DNA of 48,298 nt from DAHUYF01 sp052143095 (GCA_052143095.1 JBKQTR010000268.1:1-48298), one strand, 5' to 3'; positions 33,975-42,724 are shown, counted from the stretch's first letter. Numbers and translations are program-made. The notes: generated from the letters alone by a model not told the origin.

Positions 33975-34844
33975 ATGAGTGTGCTGGAAGGGCCGAGAAG
34001 AGAGCTGCGCCACATCGTCTTCGGCGGCAGCGTCTATTGGGCCGAGTATCGCGAGGGCGAGCTGCATCTCGGCGACGGGCGCGTACTGTCGGAGCGAGCG
34101 GTGCAGCATCTGCCGCCGTGTTCGCCGACGAAGATCCTCTGCGTCCACCTCAACTACCGCTCGCGGCTCTACGAGTTCACCGGCGGCGACAAGCCGCCGC
34201 CGACCCCGACCTATTTCCAGAAGCCGATCACCGCGCTCAATGCGCATGGCGGTGAGCTGGTGCGGCCGGAAGGGTGCAAGTACCTCAACTATGAAGGCGA
34301 GGTGGCGGCGGTGATCGGCAAGGTCACGCGCAACATCGCCCGCGACGAGGTATGGGATCGTCTCGCCGGCTTCGCCGTCGCCAATGATGTCGGTCTCCAG
34401 GACATGCGCGACACCGACGCGGGCTCCATGCTGCGCGTCAAGGGCCCCGATGGCTTCTGCCCGATCGGACCGGGCCTCGTCCGCGGCGTCGATGTCCGGA
34501 AATCGGTCTTGCGCACCTATCGCAACGGCAAGCTCGTGCAGGAGGGCGCGATCGGCGAGATGCTCTTCGGCATCGATTATCTGATCGCCGATCTCGCGCG
34601 CCACATCACCTTGCTGCCCGGCGACGTGATCCTCACCGGCACGCCGGCGAACTCGCGCCCAATGGCGGTGGGCGATCTGATCGAGGTCGAGGTGAGCGAG
34701 CTCGGCCGGCTCGGCAACCGCGTAGTCTCGGCGCCGGCGCCGCGCGCCGCGCTCGGACATCAACCCACCGATACCGACGGGGTTCGCCGTGTCGCCCTCG
34801 GCAATGACGAGCGGCTGCCGCCGAACGTCAAGGCAGGACGATAG
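33975..34844 (+). CDS. Fumarylacetoacetate hydrolase family protein (HpaG-like)
   Basis: A 289-residue FAH-superfamily enzyme. The core shows ILCVHLNYRSRLYEF, TYFQKPITALNAHG, then the metal-binding Glu pair in LNYEGEVAAVIGK and the Asp in ANDVGLQDMRDTD, ending with LLPGDVILTGTPANSRPM. Family members isomerise or decarboxylate beta-keto ring-fission products (HpaG type) or hydrolyse C-C bonds in acylpyruvates. Within this cluster a role after ring cleavage is likely. GGGAGG before the ATG is a good ribosome site. It is followed by a palindromic repeat and then the solute-binding gene. Confidence 0.9.
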   Translation: MSVLEGPRRELRHIVFGGSVYWAEYREGELHLGDGRVLSERAVQHLPPCSPTKILCVHLNYRSRLYEFTGGDKPPPTPTYFQKPITALNAHGGELVRPEGCKYLNYEGEVAAVIGKVTRNIARDEVWDRLAGFAVANDVGLQDMRDTDAGSMLRVKGPDGFCPIGPGLVRGVDVRKSVLRTYRNGKLVQEGAIGEMLFGIDYLIADLARHITLLPGDVILTGTPANSRPMAVGDLIEVEVSELGRLGNRVVSAPAPRAALGHQPTDTDGVRRVALGNDERLPPNVKAGR

Positions 34845-34934
34845 GCCATGTCCTGCGCCCGCCGGAGCGGCAAGTCGTTGTGCGCGCAGCGGGGCGATCG
34901 CATATGGCATCGAGCCGCTGGGCTGGAAGAATTG

Positions 34935-35019
34935 ACCACGGAGACACGGAGGGCACGGAGAAGTGAAGAATGGCGCGCTTTGCGCGCCCAACACATCTTC
35001 TTCTCCGTGTCTCCGTGGT
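34935..35019. repeat. Palindromic intergenic element built of ACACGGAG units, copy 2
   Basis: The left arm (34935-34963) matches the left arm of the copy at 19910 at nearly every base. The right arm (35000-35019) is the same sequence with one 9-base unit deleted. The loop contains its own perfect hairpin, GGCGCGC-TTT-GCGCGCC (34972-34988). It lies between the FAH-family and solute-binding genes. Confidence 0.85.
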
Positions 35020-35100
35020 GAACCATATCTGCGCGCAAGAAAATCCGGGCGTCGGCCGCAACACCGGCCGGCGCGACGACCACAAGGGAGGGAGGAGAGA

Positions 35101-36354
35101 ATGAGGCCAAGCGATTTTCTCGTCGTGGCCGCGACCGCCACGCTGTTGCTGGCGGCCGCCGCAGGCAACGCGGCCGCCGCCGCCAAGCCGACCTGCGGGC
35201 TGAACAACGGCAAACCCGCGACCGGCGAGCCGATCCCGATCGGCTCGATCAACGGCGTGACCGGCCCTGATGATTTCAGCGCGTCGGGGCATGCGGCCGA
35301 TGCCTATTTCAAATGCGTCAACGCCAATGGCGGCATCAACGGCCGGCCGGTGAAGTACATCATGGCCGACGATCAGTGGAAGCCTGACGTGGCGGCGCAG
35401 GTCGCCACCAAGCTGGTCGAGGACGACAAGGTCGTCGCCATGATCGGCAGCAACAGCATCGTCGAATGCGGCGCCAACGTCAGCCTCTATGACCGCGAGA
35501 ACGTCATGGTGATCGACATCGGCGTCGTCCATGAATGCTTCACCAGCAAGAACACCGCTCCGATCAACCAGGGCCCGCGGCTCAGCGGCGTCGGCATGCT
35601 GCAATACGCCGCCGAGCATCTCGGCGCCAAGAAGGTCGCGTGCGTCGCCTGGAACCTGCCGGGGGCGGTGGACTGGCTGTGCGGCGGCTTCGCGGCCTGG
35701 GGCAAGAAGCATGGCGTCACGGTCGAGAACGTCATCGTCGATCCCAGCTCCAACGACTGGACCTCGGCGATGCTGCAGGCGAGCGCGCTCAATCCCGACG
35801 TCATTCTGCTCTGCTTCAGCAAGGGCGGGCACATCCAGTCGCTGGCGGCGGCGGAGGAGCAGGATCTCGGCGCCAAGTACAAGTTCACCTCGCTCGCCTC
35901 GGGCTATGTCGTGGGATTGCCGGTGACCATCGGCAAGTACTGGAACGACCGCTTCTGGACCCAGCTCGAGTTCACGCCGCTCGACGGCACCGGCCCGGAC
36001 AACCAGAACTGGCTCGCGATCATGGACACCTACGGCGCCAAGAGCGATCCGCGCGACACCTTCAGCCAGGGCGGATACCTCGCCGCCAAGATCGCGACCG
36101 AGGCGCTGCTGAAGCTCGATCCCGCCAAGATCGACCGTGCGAGCGTGTCGGCGGCGCTGCGCGCGGTGAAGGGCTTCAAGAGCGACATCTTGTGCGGCAA
36201 CTGGTATGTCGGCAACGGCGCGCGGCACAACGCCAATCACCGCGGCCTCATCGCCGTCGCCAATGGTGGCGGCTGGAAGACCGAAGGCAGCTGCTTCGAC
36301 ATCGACGATCCCGAGCTCGACGACATCTACGCCCAGGAAAAGGCGCAGAATTAG
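35101..36354 (+). CDS. ABC transporter substrate-binding protein, LIV/aromatic-acid type
   Basis: A 417-residue periplasmic binding protein. The signal peptide (FLVVAATATLLLAAAAGNAAAA) is followed by EPIPIGSINGVTGPDDFSAS and GGINGRPVKYIMADDQWKPD, the usual start of the peripla_BP_6 family. Cys residues (CGLNN, VECG, HECF, WLCGG, LLCFS, ILCGN, GSCFD) are unusually many for this family and could form disulfides. ATG 35101 directly follows GGGAGGGAGGAGAG. It is the binding component of the LIV-type importer encoded after it and, given the cluster, may bind an aromatic acid; that ligand is inferred. Confidence 0.93.
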   Translation: MRPSDFLVVAATATLLLAAAAGNAAAAAKPTCGLNNGKPATGEPIPIGSINGVTGPDDFSASGHAADAYFKCVNANGGINGRPVKYIMADDQWKPDVAAQVATKLVEDDKVVAMIGSNSIVECGANVSLYDRENVMVIDIGVVHECFTSKNTAPINQGPRLSGVGMLQYAAEHLGAKKVACVAWNLPGAVDWLCGGFAAWGKKHGVTVENVIVDPSSNDWTSAMLQASALNPDVILLCFSKGGHIQSLAAAEEQDLGAKYKFTSLASGYVVGLPVTIGKYWNDRFWTQLEFTPLDGTGPDNQNWLAIMDTYGAKSDPRDTFSQGGYLAAKIATEALLKLDPAKIDRASVSAALRAVKGFKSDILCGNWYVGNGARHNANHRGLIAVANGGGWKTEGSCFDIDDPELDDIYAQEKAQN

Positions 36355-36375
36355 GCTACTTCGCTGGATGAACGC

Positions 36376-36497
36376 GGTGCGTCCTTCGACAGGCGCGCTC
36401 CGCGCGCCAGCTCAGGATGAGGAGCTTTTCTTGATGCCATCAACCAACCATCCTCATCCTGAGCTTGGCGCGAAAGCGCCATGTCGAAGGACGCACC
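36376..36497. repeat. Large REP-like palindrome between solute-binding and permease genes
   Basis: Arms of about 47 bases (36376-36423 and 36451-36497) are near-perfect inverted copies, running from GGTGCGTCCTTCGACA to CTCAGGATGAGGA. Each arm holds its own small hairpin (GGCGCGC-TC-CGCGCGCC and GGCGC-GAAA-GCGCC). It follows the solute-binding gene by 21 bases and may act as an mRNA-stabilising or attenuating element that raises binding protein over permease. That function is inference. Confidence 0.85.
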
Positions 36498-36532
36498 GGC
36501 GCTGATGCAGCGTGGATGTGTAGGAAGAGCCC

Positions 36533-37399
36533 ATGACCCTGCTCCCGTTCGTCGCTGCCGGCATAGGCTTGGGCTCGGTCTACGCGCTGTCGGGGGTCGG
36601 CATCGTCGTCCTCTACCGGGCCTCTGGGACGCTCAACTTCGCTTTCGGCGCGCTGGGCGCGATCGGCGCCTATTGCGCCTGGTCGATCCTGCCGCTCGGC
36701 GTGCCGCCGGCGCTCGCCTGGGCGGCCGGCATCGCCGTCGCCGCGGCCGGGTCCTTCGGCTACGGGCTCCTCGTAGCCCCGCGGCTGCGCAATCGCGACC
36801 GCGCGGTGCGGGCGGTCGGCACGCTCGGTTTCGCCCTCTTCATTCTCGGCGTCACCGGCGTTCTCTGGGGCGAGGCGGTGCCGCGGCGCCTCACGCTGCC
36901 GACCGACCACTACTACGCGCTCATCTTCTCGGTGCGCGTCACCTACACCCGGCTCGCGGCGCTCATCTTGGCGCTGCTCATGGTCGGCGCCATCACGCTG
37001 CTGCTGAACCGCACCCGCCTCGGCCTCTCCATGCGGGCGCTCGCCGCCGATCGCAACGCCAGCAGTTTGATCGGCATTCGCGTGGTGCGCGTCGACGCCA
37101 TCGCCTGGCTGATCTCCGGCGTCTTCGCCGGGGTCGCCGGGCTGCTGCTCGCTGACATGGTGGCGCTCAACGCGGTTTTCCTGACCTTCCTGGTCATTCC
37201 CGCCATCGCCGCCGCGATCTTCGGCCGGCTGCAGTCGCTGGCGGCGACGGCGGTGGGTGGCTTCGCCGCCGGCATCATCGAAGCGGTGCTGAGCGCCGTG
37301 CCGGCGGTGGCCTTCTATCGCAGCGCGGCGCCGTTCGTGCTGGCCTTGCTGTTCATCACGCTGTTCGGCGGGCGGCGCGTGTCCGCGCTCCACGAATGA
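36533..37399 (+). CDS. livH: Branched-chain amino acid-type ABC permease LivH
   Basis: A 288-residue inner-membrane permease with about eight hydrophobic helices. The LivH start (LPFVAAGIGLGSVYALSGVGIVVLYRASGTLNFA, seen in segments) and the cytoplasmic coupling region TRLGLSMRALAADRNASSLIGI are characteristic. The conserved ending resembles LFITLFGGRRV. It pairs with LivM to form the import channel. Its stop overlaps the livM start as ATGA, so the two are translationally coupled. Confidence 0.93.
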   Translation: MTLLPFVAAGIGLGSVYALSGVGIVVLYRASGTLNFAFGALGAIGAYCAWSILPLGVPPALAWAAGIAVAAAGSFGYGLLVAPRLRNRDRAVRAVGTLGFALFILGVTGVLWGEAVPRRLTLPTDHYYALIFSVRVTYTRLAALILALLMVGAITLLLNRTRLGLSMRALAADRNASSLIGIRVVRVDAIAWLISGVFAGVAGLLLADMVALNAVFLTFLVIPAIAAAIFGRLQSLAATAVGGFAAGIIEAVLSAVPAVAFYRSAAPFVLALLFITLFGGRRVSALHE

Positions 37400-38439
37400 G
37401 CGCACGCGAGCACCTCTCGGCGGCTTCCGTCGAGGCGCTGCCCGCGGTCCGGCCGCGCGGCTCCCTCCACCGCATCCTGACGATGGTCGCGATCCTGGCG
37501 CTGCTCACCGCGATCATTGCTGTCACCGCGGGCGGCTATTGGCTGAAGATCTTCACCGCCGCTTTTGCTCTGGCACTTGCTGCCGCCGGCACCGGGCTGC
37601 TCTATGGGCGGCTCGGGCTCATCTCGCTCTGCCAATATGCCCTGGTCGGCATCGGCGGCTGGGTGACGCTGCGCGTGTTCCACGCCTGGCACCCGCCGTT
37701 CGAGGTCTCCCTGCTGGCCGGCGGGATCGCGGCCGGCGTCATCGGCGTGCTCTGGGGCCTGCCGGCCATTCGCATGCGCGGCCTCTATTTGGCGCTGGCG
37801 ACGCTGATGTTGGCGGGCGCCTTCCAGGTGGTGGTCATCAATTGGAGCTTTCCCAATGGCGGCGGCGGCTTCCTCGGCTATATGGGCGACAAGCCGCGCG
37901 TCGACATCGCGCGGCCACCCGTCGCCGACGGCGACGTCGGCTATTTCATCTACGTCGCCGTGGTCCTGGCGCTTGGCCTGGCGCTCCTCGAATGGCATCG
38001 GCATGCGAAGCCCGGCCGCGCCTGGGCGCTGATCGCGCGCAGCGAGCTGATGGCGGCCGCTTCCGGTGTCAAGATCGTCTTCTACAAGACCTGGGCGTTT
38101 GCGCTCTCGGGCTTCCTCGCCGGAATAGCCGGCGGGCTGCTCGCGGCCTGCTATGGCGGGCTCGACGCCAACGGCTTTCCCGCCTCGCTCTCGATCCTGC
38201 TGTTCGCGGTCTCGGTCATCGGCGGGGTCTTCGACTGGCCCGGCGCGGTCATCGCCGGCATCATGTTCCAGGTGCCGCCGGCCTTTCTCAACTATCTCGG
38301 CGTCAACGGCTATTTCGCCACGCTGCTGTTCGGCGCCGGGCTCATTCACGCGCTGATCACCGCGCCGACCGGCATCTCCGGCCAGCTCGGCGAGCTGACC
38401 GAACGCCTGCGCCGCATCGGCCGCAGGGGCGCGCCGTGA
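37396..38439 (+). CDS. livM: Branched-chain amino acid-type ABC permease LivM
   Basis: A 347-residue permease. A cytoplasmic N-terminal tail precedes several TM helices. LivM signatures include GLLYGRLGLISLCQYALVGIG, LPAIRMRGLYLALATLMLA and, in the coupling loop, RAWALIARSELMAAASGV. The cytoplasmic tail after the last helix is short. It is the second half of the import channel. The stop overlaps the GTG start of livG as GTGA. Confidence 0.93.
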   Translation: MSAREHLSAASVEALPAVRPRGSLHRILTMVAILALLTAIIAVTAGGYWLKIFTAAFALALAAAGTGLLYGRLGLISLCQYALVGIGGWVTLRVFHAWHPPFEVSLLAGGIAAGVIGVLWGLPAIRMRGLYLALATLMLAGAFQVVVINWSFPNGGGGFLGYMGDKPRVDIARPPVADGDVGYFIYVAVVLALGLALLEWHRHAKPGRAWALIARSELMAAASGVKIVFYKTWAFALSGFLAGIAGGLLAACYGGLDANGFPASLSILLFAVSVIGGVFDWPGAVIAGIMFQVPPAFLNYLGVNGYFATLLFGAGLIHALITAPTGISGQLGELTERLRRIGRRGAP

Positions 38440-39146
38440 CGATCCGCATCCGCGATCTCACCGTGCAGTTCGGCGGCGTGCGCGCCCTCGACAGCCTCGA
38501 TGCCGAGCTGAGCGCGCCGATCGTCGGGCTCATCGGCCCCAACGGCGCCGGCAAGACGACGCTGCTCAACGTGCTCTCCGGCTTCATCCGGCCGCGGGCC
38601 GGAAGCATCATGCTCGATGACATCGACTTGCTCGCCCTCTCGCCGGTAAGTCGCGTCGCCGTCGGCCTCCGGCGCACCTTTCAGCAGGAGCAGGTGGTCG
38701 ACGATCTCTCGCTGTGGGAGAACGTGCAGGCGATCGCCGATCACGTCTGGCGCGAGCGCGCCGCCGCCGCCGCCGACATTGAGCGCGCCATCGCCTTCGT
38801 CGGCCTCCAGCGCAACCGCCATGTCCTCGGCCGCCGCGCCAATCTCTTCGAGCGGCGCATGGTCGAGATCGCCAAGACGCTGATCGGCCGGCCGAAGCTC
38901 ATTCTGGTCGACGAACCCGGCGCCGGCCTCAACGACGGCGAGACCGAGCGTCTGCGCCAGCTGCTGCTCGACATTCCCGGCGCGTTCGGCGTCCAGCTGG
39001 TGCTGATCGACCACGATGCCGATCTCATCGCCTCGGTCTGCGTCGAGACGCTGGTGCTCGATTTCGGCAGGAAGCTGGCGCTCGGCTCGACGCGCGCGGT
39101 CCTCGATGACCCCGCGGTTCGCAGCGCCTATCTGGGGACCGCCTGA
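38436..39146 (+). CDS. livG: ABC transporter ATP-binding protein LivG
   Basis: A 236-residue ATPase. Walker A is GLIGPNGAGKTTLLN, the Q-loop region is RRTFQQEQVV, Walker B is LILVDEPGAGL and the switch His is in LIDHDADLI. The family signature LSGGQ is missing; that place reads NLFERRMVEIAKTL, so the C-loop is degenerate. LivG proteins are tolerant here (LSYGDQR is common), but loss of both glycines is unusual. Start is GTG, overlapping livM. It is shorter than usual LivG (about 250) mainly at the N-terminus. Confidence 0.92.
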   Translation: MTIRIRDLTVQFGGVRALDSLDAELSAPIVGLIGPNGAGKTTLLNVLSGFIRPRAGSIMLDDIDLLALSPVSRVAVGLRRTFQQEQVVDDLSLWENVQAIADHVWRERAAAAADIERAIAFVGLQRNRHVLGRRANLFERRMVEIAKTLIGRPKLILVDEPGAGLNDGETERLRQLLLDIPGAFGVQLVLIDHDADLIASVCVETLVLDFGRKLALGSTRAVLDDPAVRSAYLGTA

Positions 39147-39147
39147 G

Positions 39148-39912
39148 ATGACCGGGGAGCTGGGCCTGTCGATCCGCGATCTCGTCGTCCATCGCGGCGG
39201 CCGGCCGGTGGTGCACCAGGTCTCGCTCGCGCTCAGGCAGGGCGAGGTCACCGGCCTCGTCGGCGCCAACGGCGCCGGCAAGTCGACCCTGGTGATGGCG
39301 GTCGCGGGCGCTTTGCCGGTGGCGGGCGGGCAGATCGAGCTCGACGGCCGAAGCCTCCTCGGCCTCGCGCCCGACGCCGTCCGTCGCCGCGGCGTCGCCG
39401 TGGTGCCGGAGGGCCACCATGTCCTGCAGAGCCTCTCCGTGCTGGACAATCTGCGCGCCGCCGGCTCGAGCTTGAGCCGCGCCGAGCTCGAGCGCGAGGT
39501 TGCCGCCGCGCTCCAGGTGTTTCCCGAGCTCGAGGCGCGGCTGGCGGTGGGCGCGCGCGATCTCTCCGGCGGCCAGAAGCAGATGGTGGCGATCGCCCAG
39601 GCGCTGATCGCGCGGCCGCGCTATCTGCTGATCGACGAGCTCTCTTTCGGCCTTGCGCCGGCGATCGTGCTGCGGCTCGGCGACACCATCCGCGCCATCG
39701 CGGGGCGCGGTGTTGGCATTCTGCTGATCGAGCAATTCACCACCTTGGCGCTGGCGCTCTCCAGCCGCGCGCATGTTCTCGAGCGCGGCCGCATCGTCTT
39801 CTCGGGAACCTCCGACGAGCTGCGCGCCCATCCCGAGGTCCTCCACGGCGCCTATCTGGCAGCCGGGACCCCGTCCCGCGGGCTTCCGGCCGGGGCTGGG
39901 CGAGCTCAATGA
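39148..39912 (+). CDS. livF: ABC transporter ATP-binding protein LivF
   Basis: A 254-residue ATPase. Walker A is GLVGANGAGKSTLVM, the Q-loop region is VVPEGHHVLQSLSV, the signature is DLSGGQKQMVAIAQAL, Walker B is YLLIDELSFGLAP and the switch region is ILLIEQFTTLAL, where Gln takes the place of the switch His, as is frequent in LivF. It begins one base after the livG stop. It supplies a canonical signature motif that livG lacks. Confidence 0.93.
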   Translation: MTGELGLSIRDLVVHRGGRPVVHQVSLALRQGEVTGLVGANGAGKSTLVMAVAGALPVAGGQIELDGRSLLGLAPDAVRRRGVAVVPEGHHVLQSLSVLDNLRAAGSSLSRAELEREVAAALQVFPELEARLAVGARDLSGGQKQMVAIAQALIARPRYLLIDELSFGLAPAIVLRLGDTIRAIAGRGVGILLIEQFTTLALALSSRAHVLERGRIVFSGTSDELRAHPEVLHGAYLAAGTPSRGLPAGAGRAQ

Positions 39913-40008
39913 GATGGGTACGATCGCCTTGCCCGCGAAAGCGCGCATCCAGGGGCCTCAAATGCCGTGAGCGGAGCGCTTCCCCCGGGTCCCCGCGACA
40001 GCGGGGAT

Positions 40009-40047
40009 CGTCGGTCGGGACATGGGCGATCATGTCCTCGAATTCGT
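40009..40047 (-). pseudogene. Short remnant of an FAH-family gene
   Basis: On the minus strand this segment encodes EFEDMIAHVPTDD and matches the KFEDIIAHVSAD segment of the FAH gene at 46381-47313 at 35 of 39 bases. No further FAH sequence continues on either side. It is a scar left from a paralogous gene or from an aborted duplication. Confidence 0.55.
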
Positions 40048-40067
40048 CTCGCCAAGGTGGCGTTGGT

Positions 40068-40241
40068 GTACGCGTCGAGGCCGCCCGCCCGATGATGGAG
40101 CAGAGCCGCTATCCGATCGACGTCATTGCTCGGCAAACGGGTTTTGCCGATCGCGACCGCATGCGGCGCGCCTTCCTGCGCGCCTTCGGACAGCCGCCGC
40201 AGGTGATCCGGCGAAACACGCGTGCGGAAGCAGCGGTCTGA
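40068..40241 (+). pseudogene. Remnant of an AraC/GlxA-family transcriptional regulator (C-terminal HTH only)
   Basis: The frame reads RVEAARPMMEQ, PIDVIARQTGFADRDRMRRA and FLRAFGQPPQVIRR, the second helix-turn-helix of GlxA/FtrA-type AraC regulators, and then stops. The first HTH and the ligand domain (about 260 residues) are gone; upstream sequence is unrelated and runs into the FAH remnant. It is a truncated pseudogene. The rest of the stretch from 39913 to 40495 holds only this, the FAH scar and the hairpins of the next gene's leader. Confidence 0.7.
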
Positions 40242-40342
40242 ACTACGGGCGATCGCGCTTAACGCCAAACGGTGAATCGGCGTCCAAGTGTGACCCCACC
40301 GGAGATACGGGTGAAGGGATTGAATTCACTAGGTTCCGGGGG

Positions 40343-40449
40343 CCCGATCTGCGGCGATCGGGACCCCACCCCCGAACGAAATGCACCGAGAGAGGTCAAG
40401 GCCTTGTCGTGCTTCGGCACGGGCCCCCGATTGAGTGCCCATTGCACTC
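40343..40449 (+). promoter_or_regulatory. Leader with three successive hairpins before the glucosidase gene
   Basis: Three perfect stems occur in a row: CCCGATC/GATCGGG (40343-40362), CGTGC-TTCG-GCACG with a stable UUCG tetraloop (40408-40421), and GAGTGC/GCACTC (40433-40449). The ATG follows 46 bases after the last. No T-run follows any stem. It could be a structured 5' leader; regulation is not shown. Confidence 0.35.
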
Positions 40450-40495
40450 GGCCATGCCGCGCGCACGCGCGCCTCAACCCATAGAGGAGTACCTC

Positions 40496-42661
40496 ATGGC
40501 GTTCAAGGTCCAGGTCGGCCCACAGCAGATCTCCATCCATCAAGGCCAGACAGTGCTGATCAGCGAGCAGGACGGGCAGATCAACTGGCCCAGCGAAAAG
40601 GGCCTGTACTTCTTCGACACGCGCGTCATCAGCAGTTGGACCATCTATGCGAACGGCGAACCCTGGCAACAGCTGAATGGCGGCGCCATCAGCTACTACG
40701 CATCCCGCATCTTCCTTACCAATCGGTCTTTGCTCAGCGAAGACGGCACAATCCCACAGCGCTCGTTGGGCCTTACCATCAGTCGGTCGATCGCCGGAGG
40801 TCTCCACGAAGATCTTGACCTCACCAACCACGGGATGAAGCCGGTGAGGTTCCAACTTGAGATCGCTCTCCGCTGCGACTTCGCCGACGTTTTCGAAGTG
40901 AAGTCGGGTCGCATTGTGCGCCGGGGGCGTATCACCACGGCGTGGTCCGAAGCGCGCCAGCAGTTGCGCACCACCTACCACAACGGCGACTTCAGCCGCG
41001 CGTTGACGATTTCTTCGGCGCGCTCGCCCACGAAGGCGGTATATGCCAACGGCCGGCTCAGCTTCGAGGTGGTCCTCGAACCCGGTGCGGCGTGGCATTG
41101 CTGCCTCCTCTATGCGCTGGCAGACGGCAATCGGCGCTTTCCTGCGCCGACCCACTGCGTGCGGAACAGCAACAAGTCGGAGCACGCAGAGACGATGGCG
41201 GACTGGTTACAAAACGTCGTCAAAATCCGGACCAGCAATGAGGAATTCTATCGTCTGTTTCGCCAGGCGCTCGAGGACATGGCGGCGCTTCGCCTGCCGA
41301 TCGCAGGGACCGATCACATGGTCTTTCTCCCTGCCGCCGGCCTCCCCTGGTTTGTGGCTCCGTTCGGACGCGACAGCCTGATCGTCTCGCTGCAGAACAC
41401 CCTTATCTATCCGGAGTTTGCGCGCGGGGCATTGGAAATCCTCGGCTCTCTTCAGGCAAAGGATGTGGACAACTATCGCGATGCTGAGCCCGGCAAGATA
41501 CTGCATGAAATGCGCTACGGCGAGCTTGCCCACTTCAGGCTGATCCCGCACACGCCCTATTACGGCACCGCCGATGCCACGCCGCTCTACCTGATCACCT
41601 TGCACGCTGCCTGGCGCGCGATCGGTGATCGAACGCTCCTGGAGCGGTACCTCGAAACCGCAGAAGGATGCCTGTCCTGGATCGACAATTACGGCGACCG
41701 CGACGGCGACGGATTCCAGGAATATCAGACACGCTCACCGGTCGGTTATGAGAATATGAGCTGGAAGGATTCTGGCGATTCCGTCGTCTATCCGGATGGC
41801 TCGCTGGTCAAAGGGCCAAAGGCACTCTGTGAGCTGCAGGGCTATGTCTACCGTGCCTGGGTGGGCATGGCCGAGGTTTTCGACGCGCTCGGCAAGCCGG
41901 ACCGTGCGCAGGCATTGCGCGCGAAGGCGGCCGAACTATTCGATCGCTTCAATGAGGTCTTTTGGGACGAAGAGCTTGGCTTCTACGCCTATGCGCTTGA
42001 TGGCGACAAAAAGAAGGTGCTGACCGTCGCATCCAATGTCGGACACTGCCTCTGGTCCGGCATCGTTCCCCCCGAGCGCGCCGGGAAGGTGGTGGCGCGC
42101 CTGATGGCGCCGGATATGTGGACCGGATGGGGTATTCGCACGCTTTCCGCGGATCATCCGGCGTTCAATCCGTATAACTATCAGACAGGCTCAGTCTGGC
42201 CGCACGACAACGCCCTCATCGCGATGGGCTTCAAATTCTACGGCTTCAGCGGAGAGGCGGCGCGTATCGCGCACGATATCAGCATTGCAGCAAGCCATTT
42301 TCCGCTCAATCAGTTGCCGGAGCTGTATACCGCATTCGATCGCGATGACGACGCCTTTCCCGTGCAATACCTCGGCGCAAACGTGCCGCAAGCCTGGGCG
42401 GCCGGATCGGCCTTCATGCTGACCCAGGCGATGCTGGGATTCCTGCCGGACGCGCCGCGCGACAAACTCTATGTCGACCCCTCGCTGCCGAGTTGGCTGC
42501 CTGACATAACCGTGCAAGACCTCCGCATCGGCAGGCACAAGCTCGACATCCGTTTCTGGCGCGAGGGCGAGCGAACCGCGTTCGAGGTGATCAAGGGCGA
42601 TCCCAATTTGGTTGAGCGGTGCGAGATCTCGGCGCAAGCACTGAAGCGTGCGGCAACTTGA
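40496..42661 (+). CDS. Amylo-alpha-1,6-glucosidase / glycogen debranching-type enzyme
   Basis: A 721-residue protein. The N-terminal ~230 residues form the beta-rich debranching-enzyme N-terminal domain (GLYFFDTRVISSWTIYANGEP, ISYYASRIFLTNRSL). The rest is an (alpha/alpha)6 toroid of the GH15/GH133-like type (PWFVAPFGRDSLIVSLQ, GDSVVYPDGSLVKGPKALCE, NYQTGSVWPHDNALIA). It probably removes alpha-1,6 branches or related glucosides in the cytosol; no signal peptide is seen. Such proteins are widespread next to trehalose/glycogen genes, but none are here. AGAGGAGTACCTC before the ATG is a good ribosome site. Confidence 0.88.
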   Translation: MAFKVQVGPQQISIHQGQTVLISEQDGQINWPSEKGLYFFDTRVISSWTIYANGEPWQQLNGGAISYYASRIFLTNRSLLSEDGTIPQRSLGLTISRSIAGGLHEDLDLTNHGMKPVRFQLEIALRCDFADVFEVKSGRIVRRGRITTAWSEARQQLRTTYHNGDFSRALTISSARSPTKAVYANGRLSFEVVLEPGAAWHCCLLYALADGNRRFPAPTHCVRNSNKSEHAETMADWLQNVVKIRTSNEEFYRLFRQALEDMAALRLPIAGTDHMVFLPAAGLPWFVAPFGRDSLIVSLQNTLIYPEFARGALEILGSLQAKDVDNYRDAEPGKILHEMRYGELAHFRLIPHTPYYGTADATPLYLITLHAAWRAIGDRTLLERYLETAEGCLSWIDNYGDRDGDGFQEYQTRSPVGYENMSWKDSGDSVVYPDGSLVKGPKALCELQGYVYRAWVGMAEVFDALGKPDRAQALRAKAAELFDRFNEVFWDEELGFYAYALDGDKKKVLTVASNVGHCLWSGIVPPERAGKVVARLMAPDMWTGWGIRTLSADHPAFNPYNYQTGSVWPHDNALIAMGFKFYGFSGEAARIAHDISIAASHFPLNQLPELYTAFDRDDDAFPVQYLGANVPQAWAAGSAFMLTQAMLGFLPDAPRDKLYVDPSLPSWLPDITVQDLRIGRHKLDIRFWREGERTAFEVIKGDPNLVERCEISAQALKRAAT

Positions 42662-42724
42662 AGGGAAGGGCCGTCACGGAGAGTTCGCCTCGCCCCGACA
42701 CCAGGACGCCTGCAGGAGAAAAGT

